Origin: Hydrogenophilaceae bacterium
GTDB lineage: Bacteria > Pseudomonadota > Gammaproteobacteria > Burkholderiales > Thiobacillaceae
DNA: 64,000 bases
Direction of reading: 5' to 3'
Assembly (NCBI GenBank): GCA_024709485.1
Contig: JANJWO010000036.1
Location: 86,080 to 150,079 of the forward strand
Every line of letters starts with the position of its first letter. Position 1 is the first letter of the stretch. The position numbers and the translations under genes were made by a program. Under the pieces are notes generated by a model. It had not been told where the DNA came from and ran no database searches. It saw only the letters and a list, made by a program, of their open reading frames with translations. This document shows, one piece after another, positions 10,421 to 18,911 of the stretch.

Positions 10421-11824
10421 TCAAAAATTCCTGACATCCACGAAATGCCCGGCAATCCCGGCGGCCGCCGCCATGGCCGGGCTCACCAGGTGCGTCCGGC
10501 CGCCCGCACCCTGCCGCCCTTCGAAATTGCGGTTGGAAGTCGAGGCGCAGCGCTCGCCCGGCTCCAGGCGGTCGGCGTTCATGGCCAGGCACATGGAGCA
10601 ACCCGGCTCGCGCCACTCGAAACCGGCCTCCAGAAACACCTTGTCCAGGCCCTCTTGCTCGGCCTGCTGCTTCACCAGGCCGGAACCCGGCACCACCATC
10701 GCCAGCTTGACGTTGGCGGCCTTGTGCTTGCCCTTGACCACGGCCGCCGCCTCGCGCAGATCCTCGATGCGGGAATTGGTGCAGGAGCCGATGAAGACTT
10801 TATCAATGGCGATCTGCTCGATGGGGGTGCCGGCCGCCAGCCCCATGTACGCGAGCGCGCGCTCCCAGTCGTGGCGCTTCACTTCGCTCGGCGCGTCGGC
10901 CGGGTTCGGCACCTTGCCGTCCACCGTCACCACCATTTCCGGCGAGGTGCCCCAGGTCACCTGCGGCTTGATCCTGGCCGCGTCGAGCACGACTTCGGCA
11001 TCGAATCTGGCATCGGCGTCCGACACCAGGGTCTTCCAGTAGGCCGCCGCCTGGTCGAACAGCTCGCCCTTGGGCGCATAGGGGCGGCCGCGGAAATACT
11101 CGACGGTCTTCTCGTCCACCGCCACCATGCCGGCGCGCGCCCCGGCCTCGATGGCCATGTTGCACAGGGTCATGCGCCCTTCCATGGACAGCCCGCGGAT
11201 GGCGGAGCCGGCGAACTCCACAGCGTAGCCGGTGCCGCCGGCGGTGCCGATTTCACCGATGATGGCCAGCGCCACGTCCTTGGCGGTCACCCCCTTGCCC
11301 AGCTCGCCCTCGACGCGGATGCGCATGGCTTTGGATTTCTTCTGCACCAGGCACTGGGTGGCTAGCTCGTGCTCGAATTCGGAGGTGCCGATGGCGTGCG
11401 CCAATGCCCCAAAAGCCCCATGCGTGGAGGTGTGCGAGTCGCCGCAGACCACGGTCATGCCCGGCAGGGTCAGGCCCTCTTCCGGGCCGATGACGTGCAC
11501 GATGCCCTGGCGGATGTCGTTCATCTTGAATTCGGTGATGCCGAACTCGGCGCAGTTGGCGTCCAGGGTCTCCACCTGCAGGCGCGACACCGGGTCGGCG
11601 ATGCCCTGGCTGCGGTCGGTGGTGGGCACGTTGTGGTCCGGCACCGCCACGGCGGAACTGGTGCGCCAGGGCTTGCGCCCGGCCAGCTTCAGGCCCTCGA
11701 AGGCCTGCGGGCTGGTGACCTCGTGCACCAGATGACGGTCGATATAGAGCAAAGTGGTGCCGTCGGGCTCCACGTGCACCACGTGGGCATCCCACAGCTT
11801 GTCGTAAAGGGTACGTCCGGGCAT
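10421..11824 (-). CDS. leuC: 3-isopropylmalate dehydratase large subunit
   Basis: LeuC is the aconitase-family, 4Fe-4S-containing large subunit of isopropylmalate isomerase. The 467-residue sequence begins [16 protein letters not shown]. The three cluster cysteines are visible in [12 protein letters not shown] and [13 protein letters not shown], followed by [36 protein letters not shown] is also typical. It heads the leuC-entericidin-leuD-leuB-asd series on the minus strand. Confidence 0.97.
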   Translation of the reverse strand: MPGRTLYDKLWDAHVVHVEPDGTTLLYIDRHLVHEVTSPQAFEGLKLAGRKPWRTSSAVAVPDHNVPTTDRSQGIADPVSRLQVETLDANCAEFGITEFKMNDIRQGIVHVIGPEEGLTLPGMTVVCGDSHTSTHGAFGALAHAIGTSEFEHELATQCLVQKKSKAMRIRVEGELGKGVTAKDVALAIIGEIGTAGGTGYAVEFAGSAIRGLSMEGRMTLCNMAIEAGARAGMVAVDEKTVEYFRGRPYAPKGELFDQAAAYWKTLVSDADARFDAEVVLDAARIKPQVTWGTSPEMVVTVDGKVPNPADAPSEVKRHDWERALAYMGLAAGTPIEQIAIDKVFIGSCTNSRIEDLREAAAVVKGKHKAANVKLAMVVPGSGLVKQQAEQEGLDKVFLEAGFEWREPGCSMCLAMNADRLEPGERCASTSNRNFEGRQGAGGRTHLVSPAMAAAAGIAGHFVDVRNF

Positions 11825-11863
11825 GACAGCAAAAAAAGCTTTTACAGAACAAAAGATTATAAG

Positions 11864-13021
11864 TCAGCCATTGGCAGCCGGAAAGCGCCGCCAGGCCCTA
11901 TATTTCAGCCGCACCATAAAGGCCAGCATCGCGCAGCCCGCCGCCAGGCTGAAAGTCCATTGCGCGCCCAGGCCTTCCCAGGCCCAGCCCGAATACAGTC
12001 CGCCCAGCGTGCCGCCGGCGCCGAAGGCCAGGCTGTTGTAGAGCGCCTGCCCGCGCGCCTGGTGGCGCCCCCTGAAATAGCGGTGGATGAGGGTCACCGC
12101 CGCGACGTGATAGGCGCCGAAGGTGAAGGCATGCAGCGCCTGTGCCGCCACCACCACGGCAGGGCGCTCTATGCCCCAGGCGATCATGAGGAAACGCACG
12201 CCGGCAATGGCGAAAGTCGCCAGCAGCAGGCGCTCGAAATGCGCCTGTTTCCAGCGCGGCAGCCACAGGAACACGCCGATCTCGGCGATGACCCCGATCG
12301 CCCACAGCCAGCCCACGGTGGATTTGGCGTAGCCGTGATCGACCAGGTAAATGGAATAGAAGGTGTAATAAGGCCCGTGCGCCGCCGCCATCAGGAAGCA
12401 GGCCGCCAGCAGCGTCCACACCTCGGGCCGGCGCACGGTGTCCAGGATCGGCGCATGGTCGTGCTCGTGCGGCGCGATCACCGCCTCCGGCATGACGCGC
12501 GCAAAGAACGCGATGCCGAGGATGAAGCCCAGCACCGCCCACATCAGGTCCGACACCGGGCGGTAGTCGAACCAGTAGCCCAGCCCGACCACCACCGCGA
12601 TGAAGCCGATCGAGCCCCACATGCGGATATAGCCGTAGTTGGCCATGCGCTCGCCCAGATGCGACAGCGTCATGGCCTCGACCAGCGGCAGCGAAGCACT
12701 CCAGAAGAAGCTCATGCCCGCCATCACCGCGAACATCCACCAGAACGAGACCCCAAAGAACACGCCAAGGTAGAACAACAGGCTGCCGAGGGCGGCGAGC
12801 TGCACGATGGCCACGCGCCGGCCGCTGCGATCGGCCATGTGCCCCCAGATGTTGGGCGCGAAGATGCGCATCACCTGCAAGAGCGACATCAGGATGCCGA
12901 TCTGGAAGGCGGAGAATTCGAGCGACTGGAGGTACAGCCCCCAGAACGGGGACATGGCGCCGACAAAAGCAAAGTAGAAAAAATAGAAACCTGACAGGCG
13001 CCAGTAGGGAACTTCTTTCAT
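11864..13021 (-). CDS. MFS transporter, HcaT-like (MFS_1-like) family
   Basis: About 385 residues with a 12-helix pattern and N-terminus MKEVPYWRLSGFYFFYFAFV. GLYLQSLEFSAFQIGILMSL followed by GHMADRSGRR gives the conserved cytoplasmic loop between helices 2 and 3. This is the pattern of the phenylpropionate/nucleoside-permease-like MFS_1-like group; the substrate cannot be deduced. ATG 13021 is preferred over a start 15 codons upstream because the protein then begins directly before the first helix. It lies between aroC and leuC on the same strand with no functional link evident. Confidence 0.75.
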   Translation of the reverse strand: MKEVPYWRLSGFYFFYFAFVGAMSPFWGLYLQSLEFSAFQIGILMSLLQVMRIFAPNIWGHMADRSGRRVAIVQLAALGSLLFYLGVFFGVSFWWMFAVMAGMSFFWSASLPLVEAMTLSHLGERMANYGYIRMWGSIGFIAVVVGLGYWFDYRPVSDLMWAVLGFILGIAFFARVMPEAVIAPHEHDHAPILDTVRRPEVWTLLAACFLMAAAHGPYYTFYSIYLVDHGYAKSTVGWLWAIGVIAEIGVFLWLPRWKQAHFERLLLATFAIAGVRFLMIAWGIERPAVVVAAQALHAFTFGAYHVAAVTLIHRYFRGRHQARGQALYNSLAFGAGGTLGGLYSGWAWEGLGAQWTFSLAAGCAMLAFMVRLKYRAWRRFPAANG

Positions 13022-13111
13022 GGCATGAATTATCCCGGATCGCGGGCAGGCCCGAACGGGCCGCAAGGCGAATTATTTTTTGCTGCCGGCGCCAGGCCGC
13101 CGGCGCGGGCT

Positions 13112-14209
13112 TTAAGGCTTGGCCGGAACGCGCGGCGTGCCGCTATGCACGTCGCCGCACTGCGCGCGGTGGCGCAGCGCATGGTCCATGATGACGATGG
13201 CCATCAGCGCCTCGGCGATGGGCGTGGCGCGGATGCCGACGCAGGGGTCGTGGCGGCCGTGGGTGACGACCTCGATGGGATTGCCGTGAAGATCGATGGA
13301 CTGCCCCGGCAGGCGGATGGAGGACGTCGGCTTGATGGCGATGTGCGCCACCACGTCCTGACCGGAGGAAATGCCACCCAGCACGCCGCCGGCGTGGTTG
13401 GAGAGGAAGCCCTGCGGCGTCAGCTCGTCGCGGTGCTCGGTGCCCTTCTGGCGCGCGGCCTGCATGCCGTCGCCGATCTCCACGCCTTTCACGGCATTGA
13501 GCCCCATCAAGGCGTGCGCGAGGTCGGCGTCGAGCTTGTCGTACAGCGGCTCGCCCAGCCCCGCCGGCACGTTCTCGGCGACGATGGTGATCCTCGCGCC
13601 GACCGAGTCGCCGGACTTGCGCAGGGCGTCCATGTAGGCTTCGAGTTGCGGCACGATGGAAGCGCTCGGCGAAAAGAAGGCGTTATTGCCCACCTCGTCC
13701 CAGGACTCGAAGGGGATGTCGAGGGGGCCGAGCGCGCTCATGTAGCCGCGGATCGTCACGCCGTATTTTTCCCTGAGCCATTTCTTGGCGATGGCGCCGG
13801 CGCCGACGATGGGCGCGGTCAGGCGCGCGGAGGAGCGGCCGCCGCCGCGGTAGTCGCGCAGGCCGTATTTCTGCGTGTAGCTGTAGTCGGCATGGCCGGG
13901 ACGGAAGGTCGCGGCGATGTTGCCGTAGTCCTTGCTGCGCTGATCCTCGTTGCGGATCAGCAGCGCGATCGGGGTGCCGGTGGTCCTGCCTTCGAACACC
14001 CCGGAGAGGATCTCGGCGGTGTCGGATTCCTGGCGCTGGGTGACATGGCGCGAGGTGCCGGGCTTGCGCCGGTCGAGATCAAACTGGATGTCGGCCTCGG
14101 TCAGCAGCATCCCCGGCGGGCAGCCGTCGACCACGCAGCCGATGGCGGGGCCGTGGGATTCGCCGAAAACCGTGACGCAGAAAAGCTTGCCAAGAGTGCT
14201 GCCGGACAT
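13112..14209 (-). CDS. aroC: Chorismate synthase
   Basis: AroC converts EPSP to chorismate, the last shikimate step, using reduced FMN. The 365-residue product has [15 protein letters not shown] at the N-terminus, [14 protein letters not shown] (FMN/substrate site) and the [19 protein letters not shown] signature near the C-terminus. Length matches the family. It supplies chorismate to the tryptophan genes further along this strand. The upstream gap is shared with a divergent ThDP enzyme gene. Confidence 0.97.
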   Translation of the reverse strand: MSGSTLGKLFCVTVFGESHGPAIGCVVDGCPPGMLLTEADIQFDLDRRKPGTSRHVTQRQESDTAEILSGVFEGRTTGTPIALLIRNEDQRSKDYGNIAATFRPGHADYSYTQKYGLRDYRGGGRSSARLTAPIVGAGAIAKKWLREKYGVTIRGYMSALGPLDIPFESWDEVGNNAFFSPSASIVPQLEAYMDALRKSGDSVGARITIVAENVPAGLGEPLYDKLDADLAHALMGLNAVKGVEIGDGMQAARQKGTEHRDELTPQGFLSNHAGGVLGGISSGQDVVAHIAIKPTSSIRLPGQSIDLHGNPIEVVTHGRHDPCVGIRATPIAEALMAIVIMDHALRHRAQCGDVHSGTPRVPAKP

Positions 14210-14340
14210 GTGCTGGGGCCGATCGATTCAGATGCCCGATTCTATCAAACTCGAAAGTCCCTACGGCCGGCTCCGCTTTCCCCCAATCGAAAACTTGTGT
14301 TCAAATCCCCGCTCTGGAGAAGGCAACCCACACATTGACG

Positions 14341-16008
14341 ATGCAAATTCCCGTCAGCGAACTGATCGTCCGGTACATGGAGCGGCTCGGCATCAAGGCC
14401 ATCTTCGGCATCCCGGGCTCGCATATCCTGCCGGTTTACGACGCGCTCTACGATTCGCCCATTCGCTCGGTGCTGGCCAAGCACGAACAGGGGGCGGCGT
14501 TCATGGCCGGCGGCCATGCCCGCGTCACCGGCGGCGTCGGTGCCTGCATCACCACCGCCGGGCCGGGGGCGACCAACCTCGTCACCGCCATCGCCAGCGC
14601 CTATGCCGACCACCTGCCGGTGCTCGCCATCACCGGCGAGGCGCCCACCTACATCTTCGGCAAGGGCGGCCTGCAGGAAAGCTCGGGCGAAGGCGGCGCC
14701 ATCGACCAGGTGGCCCTGTTCGCCGGCATCACCCGCTACCACAAGCTGGTCGAGCGCACCGACTACCTGCCCACCGTGCTCAGGCAGGCGGCGAAATATC
14801 TGCTGTCCAGGACGCCGGGGCCGGTGGTCTTGAGCATCCCCTACAACATCCAGAAAGAACGGGTGGAAGAATCCATCCTGGATGACATCAGCTTCAGCCA
14901 CGCCAACGGCGACGGCATGATCGCCGATGCCTACATCGCCCAAAGCCTGGAACTGATCGGCGCGGCCCGGCGTCCGCTGATCATCGCCGGCTATGGCTGC
15001 ATCCGCTCAGGCGCGCAGCAGGCCCTGCACAGCATCAGCGAACGGCTCAACATCCCGGTCGCCAGCAGCCTCAAGGCCAAGGGCGCGGTCGACGAGCGCT
15101 CGGCGCTGGCCCTGGGCAGCCTCGGCGTCACCTCCGGCGGCCATGCCCTGCGCTACCTGGAGCAGGAGGCCGACCTGGTGCTGGTGCTGGGCGCCGCCTT
15201 CAACGAGCGCACCAGCTACGTGTGGGACAAACAGCTGCTGGCCGGCAAGAAACTGATCCAGGTCGACAACAGCGCCCAGCAGCTGGAAAAGGTTTTTCGC
15301 GCCGACCTCGCGGTGCAGGCCGAGCTGGGCATCTACCTCAAGGCGCTGGATGCCGCGATTCAGACGCAAGACATGCCGGCCAAGGCGCCGGTGGACATCG
15401 CCGCCTTCATCGCGGCTTCGCAGCAACACAGCGACGCCGCCGGCGAGACCATTTTCGATAAAAAATTCGACCCGGTGCGCGCCTTCTACGCCTGGCTGGA
15501 GCGGCAGTTTCCCGAGGGGCTGGTCATGTTCGACGACAACATCGTGTTCGCGCAGAACTTCTACCGCGTCTCAAGCAAGGACCGCTTCTACCCCAACACC
15601 GGCATCTCCTCGCTGGGCCATGCCATTCCCGCCGCGATCGGCGCCGGCTGGGAAGTCGCCCAGCCCCTGTTCGCCATGATCGGCGACGGCGGCTTCCACA
15701 TGTGCGCCATGGAAATCATGACCGCGGTCAACTACAAGATCCCGCTCAACGTGGTGCTGTTCAACAACAACACCATGGGCCTCATCCGCAAGAACCAGCA
15801 TCAGCATTACCGCGACCGCTTCATCGACTGCGACTTCACCAACCCCGACTACGCCCTGCTCGCCCAATCCTTCGGCATCCGGCATGCGCGGGTGGAAAGC
15901 GCGCAGGACCTGGGCAAACTGGCGGCGCTCGATTTCCAGCGCGACATCAACCTCATCGAGGTGATGATCGACCAGGATGCCTATCCCAACTACTCGTCCC
16001 GCCGCTGA
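14341..16008 (+). CDS. Thiamine-diphosphate enzyme, acetolactate synthase large-subunit-like
   Basis: About 555 residues with the three-domain ThDP architecture. The N-terminal Pyr domain has AIFGIPGSHILPVYDAL and the catalytic Glu in KHEQGAAFMAGG. The central domain has an ALGSLGVTSGG stretch. The C-terminal PP domain has the cofactor/Mg motif GDGGFHMCAMEIMTAVN ending with NNN. ATG 14341 is preferred; a TTG two codons upstream is possible. No regulatory small subunit (ilvN) is adjacent, so this is probably not the housekeeping acetolactate synthase. It lies 3 bp from a GT-like gene, implying a dedicated joint pathway. The substrate is unknown. Confidence 0.75.
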   Translation: MQIPVSELIVRYMERLGIKAIFGIPGSHILPVYDALYDSPIRSVLAKHEQGAAFMAGGHARVTGGVGACITTAGPGATNLVTAIASAYADHLPVLAITGEAPTYIFGKGGLQESSGEGGAIDQVALFAGITRYHKLVERTDYLPTVLRQAAKYLLSRTPGPVVLSIPYNIQKERVEESILDDISFSHANGDGMIADAYIAQSLELIGAARRPLIIAGYGCIRSGAQQALHSISERLNIPVASSLKAKGAVDERSALALGSLGVTSGGHALRYLEQEADLVLVLGAAFNERTSYVWDKQLLAGKKLIQVDNSAQQLEKVFRADLAVQAELGIYLKALDAAIQTQDMPAKAPVDIAAFIAASQQHSDAAGETIFDKKFDPVRAFYAWLERQFPEGLVMFDDNIVFAQNFYRVSSKDRFYPNTGISSLGHAIPAAIGAGWEVAQPLFAMIGDGGFHMCAMEIMTAVNYKIPLNVVLFNNNTMGLIRKNQHQHYRDRFIDCDFTNPDYALLAQSFGIRHARVESAQDLGKLAALDFQRDINLIEVMIDQDAYPNYSSRR

Positions 16009-16011
16009 CGC

Positions 16012-17820
16012 ATGGGCGGCTTCGGCACCACGCAGTTGGAAAACTGCATTGCGCGTCATCAGGCCGCCATCCCCGCCCTGGCCGGGATCGGCCGGCAACT
16101 GCAAGGCGGCACCGACCCGCTCGCCCTCTACGAGCCGTGCTACCCCCTGCTGGAACAGGCCATGTGGTCCGGCGCGGCGGATTTCCATGCGCTGCTGGCC
16201 GACTACCAGGCCCTGTTCCGCGAGCAGGAAGCGCTGATCGCGCAACGCGGCAACGACGAGCGCCACCGCTTCATCCTCGGCATCCCCATCGCCGACCGCC
16301 CGCCGCACCTGCGCGCCTGCCTGGAAAGCATTCTTCAGGTCTGCCGGCGCTACGACTACGGCGGCAAGCGCCATGGCGTGTGGGACAAGATCGAGGTCGT
16401 GGTCGCCGAGGACAGCCGCCTGGAGGCCAACATCCGCCGCGACCTCGAGCTGGTGGCGGAATACCGGCAGCAAGGCCTGCGCGTCCATCACTTCGGTCTG
16501 GACGAGCAGTACGAATTGCTGCACGCGCTGCCCGCCGGCACGCGCGAACGCCTGGGCCGCCTGCTCACCACGCAGACACGGGACAAGTTCTACCTCAAGG
16601 GCCAGGCCGCCAATCGCAACCTCGCCTACCTCAAGTTCCTGCAGCTCACCGAAGACAAGGATCGCACGCTGTATTTCCTGGTCGACAGCGACCAGCGCCT
16701 GTGCGTGAACCGGCAAACGGAATCCGGCGACGAGGCGGTGTATGCGCTGAACTACTTCCATTACGCGGACAAGATTTTCCGCAACAGCGACACCCTCATG
16801 CTCACTGGCAAGATGGTGGGCAACCCGCCGGTGTCGCCCTCGGTGATGGCCGCCAATTTCCTCAACGACGTCAGCACCTTCTTCACCCGCATGAGCCAGC
16901 TGGGCAAAAGCCGGCCCTGCCAATTCCACGGTGCGCAGCAAAAGCCGGGCGACGCCGCCTATCACGACCTCGCCGGACTATTTGGTTATGAACACCAGCA
17001 GGCCGCGTTCGATTACGCCTGCCGGCTTGAAGGCGACCACGACCATGCCGCCTGTTTGCGTGACTTCGCCAGCCGCCTCAACGCCTTTTTCTTCGGCGAG
17101 CACCTCACACGCCGGACCTGGTTCGAGTATGGAAAAGGGTTCGGCCAGCTCAGCCCGGCGCGCACCGTCTACCCCGGCAACTACATCGTCAATTACGCGG
17201 GGCTCAAATACGTCATCCCCTTCGGCCACCTGCGCCTGCGGATGTCCGGCCCCACCGCCGGCCGGCTGATCGCCGCCGAGATCGGGCCGCGCTTCGCCTC
17301 GTTCAACATGCCCAACCTGCACCGGCGCACCACCGAAGCGGGACTGGAAGACGACTTCCGCCCCGGCGTGGAAGTGGGGCGGGAACAGATCGACCTCGCC
17401 AACGAATTCGAGCGCCAGTTCTTCGGCGACCTCATGCTGTTTTCCACCGAAGAACTGGTGAAGCGCGCAGACGTGAACCGGCCTTTTTCCCACGAGGCGG
17501 TCGAGGCCGTGCTGGATGAGAAAGAAGCCGAGCTGTTAGCGCTGTACCGGCAAAAGCACGCAGCCATCGCGCAGAAGAACCGGCAGTTGAATGAACGGGT
17601 GTTCGAGTCCGGCCACTGGTGGCTGGACGTGCCGGAACTAAAGGAAGCACTGGCGCAGGTGCGCGCCTTCATCGACAACATCGAGCGCAACTTCGGCGAA
17701 CACGCTCCGGCCTGGCAAGAGATTCAGTCCAGCGCGCACCGCGCCCGGCGCAAACGGCAGATCGCCGAGGCCTTGATGAACTACCGGGCCGAGCGCGACG
17801 CCTGGGACAGCCTCTTTTAA
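16012..17820 (+). CDS. Large unknown protein with GT-A glycosyltransferase-like domain
   Basis: A 602-residue protein I do not recognise as a named family. Residues about 85-250 look like a GT-A fold: FILGIPIADRPPHLRACLES, then VVVAEDS, then GQAANRNLAYLKF, and an acidic DxD-like motif in YFLVDSDQRL. The rest is unusual, with an aromatic-rich segment (FEYGKGFGQLSPARTVYPGN) and a helical, charged C-terminus. No transmembrane helix or signal peptide is seen. It begins 3 bp after the ThDP enzyme and is probably translationally coupled to it. A sulfotransferase-like gene converges 10 bp away. A role in making a decorated glycan or small molecule is inference only. Confidence 0.5.
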   Translation: MGGFGTTQLENCIARHQAAIPALAGIGRQLQGGTDPLALYEPCYPLLEQAMWSGAADFHALLADYQALFREQEALIAQRGNDERHRFILGIPIADRPPHLRACLESILQVCRRYDYGGKRHGVWDKIEVVVAEDSRLEANIRRDLELVAEYRQQGLRVHHFGLDEQYELLHALPAGTRERLGRLLTTQTRDKFYLKGQAANRNLAYLKFLQLTEDKDRTLYFLVDSDQRLCVNRQTESGDEAVYALNYFHYADKIFRNSDTLMLTGKMVGNPPVSPSVMAANFLNDVSTFFTRMSQLGKSRPCQFHGAQQKPGDAAYHDLAGLFGYEHQQAAFDYACRLEGDHDHAACLRDFASRLNAFFFGEHLTRRTWFEYGKGFGQLSPARTVYPGNYIVNYAGLKYVIPFGHLRLRMSGPTAGRLIAAEIGPRFASFNMPNLHRRTTEAGLEDDFRPGVEVGREQIDLANEFERQFFGDLMLFSTEELVKRADVNRPFSHEAVEAVLDEKEAELLALYRQKHAAIAQKNRQLNERVFESGHWWLDVPELKEALAQVRAFIDNIERNFGEHAPAWQEIQSSAHRARRKRQIAEALMNYRAERDAWDSLF

Positions 17821-17830
17821 TTCAGCTGCG

Positions 17831-18583
17831 CTAATCAATCTGTAGCGAATCCGCCGCCCGCTCGATGATCTGCTCGCGGCATTCCCGGTAAGCCTCGCCT
17901 GCCTCGACCAGCACATTGTCCGGCACGATGACATGCGCGTAATCGCTCCCGGCCCTGTCGATATTGCCGCGATGAATGCGCGGCGATGAATCGCCCTTCA
18001 AGGGCTTGCCGGTGTGGCTGAAGGTTCGATACTGCTCGCGCAAGGGCAAATCCAGTTCCAGCCACTTGGTGAGCCTGGGCAGCAGCAACTCCGGCGCGCG
18101 CTGCCACAACTCGGCATCGAAATAGAAATAGCCGGGGTTGGCTTTCGCGAAATCGGCCAGCGCTCTCACCCGCTCGATGTAGTAGCGCGCCGCCTTCTCG
18201 GGCGAATCGAACAGGTCACCGCCATCTTTTTGCCGATACAAATGCACGATGCTCTGGATGGTGGGTTCAGGCTGCCGCAGCGAGACCAGGATTTTCATGT
18301 CCGCCAGGCCCAGCTTGGCAGGCGCCAAGGCATAGTCGTTGTGCAGCAGCTTGTCGAACAGATAGCGGCTGCCCGGCTTGAGCGCATCGCTTTCCAGATA
18401 AGCAGCCAGCTGACGATCCAGCGCAGCGGCATCCGCATAGCTGAGGTGCATTTCGTAATAACCGCTGATCTGCGGGTGCGAGCCGAGAATATGCCCGGCC
18501 AGGCTGGTAAACGCCCGCATGTGGCTGAGCAGGAAAATTCTGAAGTAATGCTCAGGGAAAGCGTTGGTGGAATCGGGCTGCAT
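17831..18583 (-). CDS. Sulfotransferase-like protein
   Basis: A 250-residue product. Near the N-terminus, FRIFLLSHMRAFTSLAGHIL occupies the position of the 5'-phosphosulfate loop of PAPS sulfotransferases. The segment MKILVSLRQPEPTIQSI matches the 3'-phosphate-binding region (Arg and a downstream Ser). GYYEMHLSYAD and TGKPLKGDSSPRIH are further family-like pieces. The canonical loop is altered (SHMRAFTS instead of PRSGTT), so activity is uncertain. It converges on the GT-like gene. Together with the ThDP enzyme it may belong to one biosynthetic locus. Confidence 0.6.
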   Translation of the reverse strand: MQPDSTNAFPEHYFRIFLLSHMRAFTSLAGHILGSHPQISGYYEMHLSYADAAALDRQLAAYLESDALKPGSRYLFDKLLHNDYALAPAKLGLADMKILVSLRQPEPTIQSIVHLYRQKDGGDLFDSPEKAARYYIERVRALADFAKANPGYFYFDAELWQRAPELLLPRLTKWLELDLPLREQYRTFSHTGKPLKGDSSPRIHRGNIDRAGSDYAHVIVPDNVLVEAGEAYRECREQIIERAADSLQID

Positions 18584-18911
18584 TGTTCAACCAGGTTAGA
18601 TGGGCAAGGCTGAAAACCTTGGTCAAATAATAAGCCATCCTTTTAGGCCAAAAGACATATTCTTGCGCCATCTTTTTGTGCATTACTATGCTAGATAAAA
18701 AACGATCCTGACCGCTTTAAATCGGGCGACGGGACATGGTGTCTGCTCTCAAAAGTTAGTTGATGCTGACCCCTTTAGTTACTGCGACACCAGGATGCCT
18801 GGAAACGGCTGCTCCCAAATTTGCAGTAATGTAATTACTGACTATAAGCCGGCTCCCCCAGAACTAATTGCGCAATGTACACGCTAGCCCAGTTTTGTCA
18901 GAATTGTATCA
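18584..18911. other. 328-bp lower-GC gene-free stretch upstream of the two-gene island
   Basis: No plausible gene is seen. The base composition drops visibly here and stays low to 22627. Two small palindromes are present: CCAGG-ATG-CCTGG at 18790-18802 and CAGTAAT-GTA-ATTACTG at 18824-18840. The reading frame of the next gene is closed by a TAG nine codons upstream of its ATG. The stretch is probably the left junction of an acquired segment. No transposase or target-site duplication was recognised. Confidence 0.5.
18824..18840. promoter_or_regulatory. Operator-like perfect palindrome
   Basis: The two 7-base arms CAGTAAT and ATTACTG are separated by GTA, 71 bp before the ATG of the first island gene. 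The size and position fit a binding site for a small dimeric repressor, but no regulator is encoded nearby and no promoter boxes are clear. Confidence 0.3.

Noticed and set aside
18741..18790. Possible insertion-sequence end near TGATGCTGACCCCTTTAGTT
   Set aside because: The string vaguely recalls transposon ends, but no transposase remnant, paired terminal repeat or target duplication was found.
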